Of a DNA stretch of 34,174 nt, positions 33,901-34,174 are shown one piece after another. The stretch's first letter is position 1. Every line of letters begins with the position of its first letter. Made by a program: the position numbers and the translations under genes. The notes below the pieces were generated by a model. That model had not been told where the DNA came from and searched no databases. It saw only the letters and a program-made list of their open reading frames with translations. The stretch spans positions 1 to 34,174 of the forward strand of contig DAIDJO010000088.1 in assembly GCA_027451345.1 (NCBI GenBank), read 5' to 3'. The stretch comes from Solirubrobacterales bacterium. Its GTDB lineage: Bacteria > Actinomycetota > Thermoleophilia > Solirubrobacterales > Solirubrobacteraceae.

Positions 33901-34174
33901 GGCAACGGCAACAGCTACTCGGAGCAGGCCCTGACCGCGGCGGGGCTCGCTCCGGGCGCCACCGTCACGGTGGGCGGGACGACCCTGACGTGGCCGGACG
34001 TCGCCGCGGGGGCGCCGGACAGCGTGTTGGCCGCCGGACAGACCATCCTGCTGCCCCCCACGCCCGGTGCGACGCAGCTGACCGTGCTCGGCGCCTCGAG
34101 CGGTGCGAACGAGACGGGCAACGGCACGATCCAGTACACGGACGGCACCGTGCAGCCCTACAGCCTGACCGTCG
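30901..34174 (+). CDS. Secreted GH3 glycoside hydrolase with extra C-terminal domains (3' partial)
   Basis: At least 1091 residues are encoded and the frame runs off the window. A signal peptide spans about residues 1-50 (basic stretch, then VCAVLAVIGVGLVAAAGPLTAGAAG). The GH3 N-domain has NIQRDPRWGRNFEMFSEDP, KHFVTYNQE and GFPGFVRSDSAAN, with likely nucleophile Asp307. The second domain contains ESEGSDLTSISLPG, source of the acid/base, and PFGYGLSYTTF. A fibronectin III-like domain follows (about 660-750). Two NEW3-like beta-sandwiches come next (about 760-980), then the start of a module (AYDTSAISDDANIAAANFDGNG) found in carbohydrate-active proteins. It is probably a beta-glucosidase or beta-xylosidase; sugar specificity is not readable. 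GTG 30901 suits the signal peptide; the frame is open further upstream. Confidence 0.88.
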   Translation, partial: MRSDASRWGAGNVALRRGPGWRARLVCAVLAVIGVGLVAAAGPLTAGAAGVRAVHPRARGRDATSVCPWLDQSLPIGRRVNLLLSHMSLAEKIAEMYINEPTTTGPYAGYEGFVPAQPSLCIPPLIEEDGSQGVAFGATDVTQLPAEVSLASAWDPGLAYQYGVVNGQEHRAKGIAVVLGPSVNIQRDPRWGRNFEMFSEDPYLTSALGTANIEGLQSQGVMADVKHFVTYNQETNRGTALDNTKVSVRALHEIYLPPFYSAITQAHAASVMCAYPLLNGSYSCQDPTLLTGLLDDRWGFPGFVRSDSAANASTVDSANAGLDQERGSYYWDNGQLAAAVAAGQVRTPTINDAVRRILTEMFQFNLFNDPPTGTLSSPAATPADDAVALNVAERGTVLLQNTGAILPLNPATTHSIAVIGTDGTSSPQTAGGGSSHVTPNAVVSPLSGITARAGSSVAVTSYDGTDPGQAAAAAAQAQVAVVFASYPESEGSDLTSISLPGSQDAMIEAVAAANPNTIVVLNTGGPVLMPWLSSVKAVLEAWYPGQDDGTAIAALLFGDVDPGGHLPETFPTSLAAIPTASPAQFPGVNGEVQYSEGLNVGYRWYDANNVTPLFPFGYGLSYTTFAFSGLQVTPGSVINRVSGPDNPAGQRAVLARVTATVTNTGTVAGSDVAQLYIGDPASAGEPPRQLVGFRSVTLAPQQSTTVTFPLTGHALSFFNTTADGWTVPAGRFALYVGDSSALASLPLRGVLRVRRTIGARYAALSTPAAVIPGETFMARARFVNRGNLPIRNGIVRLGFPGSWTVVREAPTPLLSLRPGQSVTRNFSVTVPEQAGGQVKSLTARLGAPGTANGTTLSATLSATATIRVRGPVTVTAVAPVIVAPGSSAPVTVVVTSRMSRRVLVNLRPALPAGVTITPAAPAITVAPHRTVHLTFTVAVAVGVAPVAEQIALVPSITYQGGSYPLGAAAMRLEIPFPSLAAAYDTSAISDDANIAAANFDGNGNSYSEQALTAAGLAPGATVTVGGTTLTWPDVAAGAPDSVLAAGQTILLPPTPGATQLTVLGASSGANETGNGTIQYTDGTVQPYSLTV

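Noticed and set aside
1..34174. Mobile elements, CRISPR array, tRNA or rRNA genes
   Set aside because: I found no transposase, integrase, spaced repeat array, cloverleaf or rRNA signature. Short GC palindromes such as GCGGCCGC are expected at this base composition.

Overview
This window is very GC-rich, densely packed, single-copy chromosomal DNA from what is almost certainly an actinomycete-type (Actinomycetota) bacterium. The gene set fits: a MarP-like CvpA/serine protease fusion, an AddAB/AdnAB-type recombination pair, actinobacterial three-cysteine ferredoxin, GTG starts and many apparently leaderless promoters. The style of several small proteins recalls Thermoleophilia/Solirubrobacterales, but that is recollection, not a computed placement. 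I saw no rRNA, tRNA, CRISPR array, insertion sequence or prophage.

Layout. 1-293: tail of a PLP-dependent decarboxylase-like gene, facing an FHA-domain gene across a bidirectional hairpin. 993-4478: a run of plus-strand genes: a zinc-ribbon protein, an SRPBCC protein, a lipoprotein, a cytidylate-kinase-like protein and a MarP-like protease. Most have a TANNNT hexamer 8-11 nt before the start codon. 4523-7232: topoisomerase III and a small helical protein. 7240-12863: a sensor kinase/response regulator pair transcribed away from a five-gene membrane redox operon (cytochrome b561-like protein, Ser/Pro/Ala-rich membrane-anchored protein, ferric-reductase-like heme protein, NuoF-like Fe-S flavoprotein, ferredoxin). 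12874-14193: M20 dipeptidase closed by a perfect 12-bp hairpin. 14263-20708: addB-addA, a helicase-nuclease pair in which both proteins carry a PD-(D/E)XK nuclease with Fe-S-type cysteines. 20683-22702 (minus): an ECF-like sigma factor, an overlapping O6-alkylguanine methyltransferase and a YihY-family membrane protein. 22921-29002: gltB-gltD glutamate synthase. 29003-29292: a hairpin-rich intergenic region. 29293-30775: two unrecognised proteins. 30901 to the end: a secreted GH3 glycosidase with extra Ig-like and carbohydrate-binding-like domains, cut by the window edge.

Working together. The redox operon looks like a route for electrons from NAD(P)H through the NuoF-like protein and ferredoxin to two b-heme membrane proteins. 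Its acceptor is unknown. The adjacent two-component pair probably controls it, since the divergent promoter region holds an 11-bp-spaced direct repeat of the kind OmpR-family regulators bind. AddAB, TopB and Ogt are genome-maintenance genes. GltBD is central nitrogen assimilation. The best candidates for something under-described are the redox module with its promoter repeats, the structured 29003-29292 region, and the sigma factor-Ogt coupling.
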